Shown: piece after piece, positions 49,398 to 49,417 of the stretch
Layout of the letters: every line of letters starts with the position of its first letter
Numbering within the stretch: the first letter of the stretch is position 1
DNA from: Candidatus Berkelbacteria bacterium
GTDB taxonomy: Bacteria; Patescibacteriota; UBA1384; XYA2-FULL-43-10; CAINNR01
DNA length: 49,417 bases
NCBI GenBank assembly: GCA_026397235.1
Contig: JAPLVG010000021.1
Span: 1-49,417 of the forward strand
Reading direction: 5' to 3'
Made by a program: the position numbers and the translations under genes
Notes under the pieces: model-generated
Told to the model about the DNA's origin: nothing
The model's input: only the letters and a program-made list of their open reading frames with translations
The model's database searches: none

Positions 49398-49417
49398 ATG
49401 TCGCAACTGCACAAAAG
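49398..49417 (+). CDS. start of a gene cut by the window edge
   Basis: ATG 49398 with AAAAGGAG 4 nt upstream begins MSQLHKR and is cut off. The opening resembles transposase/integrase N-termini that I associate with CPR insertion sequences, and the nearby direct repeats would suit an element end. Seven codons are too few to be sure. Confidence 0.35.

Overview
This 49 kb window comes from a bacterium with a small, moderately AT-rich genome, most likely a member of the Candidate Phyla Radiation (Patescibacteria). The main reasons are a 16S rRNA gene split by introns that carry LAGLIDADG homing endonucleases, a UvrC without its C-terminal helix-hairpin-helix part, a solitary 16S gene with no 23S beside it, and gene content limited to glycolysis, translation, simple envelope proteins and a few proteases. 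TGA is used as a normal stop. I cannot place it in a particular candidate phylum from the sequence alone.

Layout. 1-1433: start of a decarboxylase gene, tRNA-Ala behind a truncated tRNA-Gly 5' half, and a membrane-anchored HExxH protein. 1448-2881: a tRNA-Arg(UCU) gene broken by three insertions, one holding a complete tRNA-Ile gene; a small zinc-ribbon gene; and an orphan tRNA 3' half. 2966-6552: a solitary 16S rRNA unit on the minus strand with promoter, boxA, a processing stem, a group I intron, a second unclassified intron and two long hairpin repeats in the V1 and V2 regions. 6676-18786: a surface protein, an M29 aminopeptidase, a pilin-like protein, ClpP, an MFS transporter, trigger factor, a sugar nucleotidyltransferase with an N-terminal ribbon-helix-helix, and a PfkB kinase. 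17956-24999: a glycolytic block (aldolase, PGK, GAPDH, TPI) with an [FeFe]-hydrogenase and a NuoF-like subunit inside it, which suggests that NADH from GAPDH is disposed of as H2. 25141-36156: an EF-Tu domain-like protein, YvcK, UvrC, ProRS, a site-2 protease, Frr, EF-Ts, S2, L31, RF1 and PrmC. 36242-49417: HtrA, an MscS-like protein, GatCAB with a cyclophilin and a DMT transporter among them, LigA, a NYN nuclease, TypA, and the first codons of another gene.

The most unusual theme is palindromic DNA elements inserted inside functional genes. Hairpin repeats sit in two 16S variable regions, in the D-loop of tRNA-Arg, in the T-loop of a tRNA half, in the clpP leader and over the pgk stop codon. 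As in-frame insertions they appear inside ligA, prmC (twice), proS and gatB. Several belong to recognisable dispersed families: R1 (core ATAACGAAT..CTAAATGACGAAT), R3 (GTCATTGCGAG..GCAATCT) and R4 (GATTTGAnnCGATCGG). This resembles the protein-coding palindromes of Rickettsia, but here the same families reach rRNA and coding genes.

A second theme is a set of about seven small solitary genes (46-133 aa). Each has a strong Shine-Dalgarno, most have a recognisable promoter and terminator of their own, and their base composition is richer in GC than the operons around them. They are scattered between operons on either strand and I recognise none of them.
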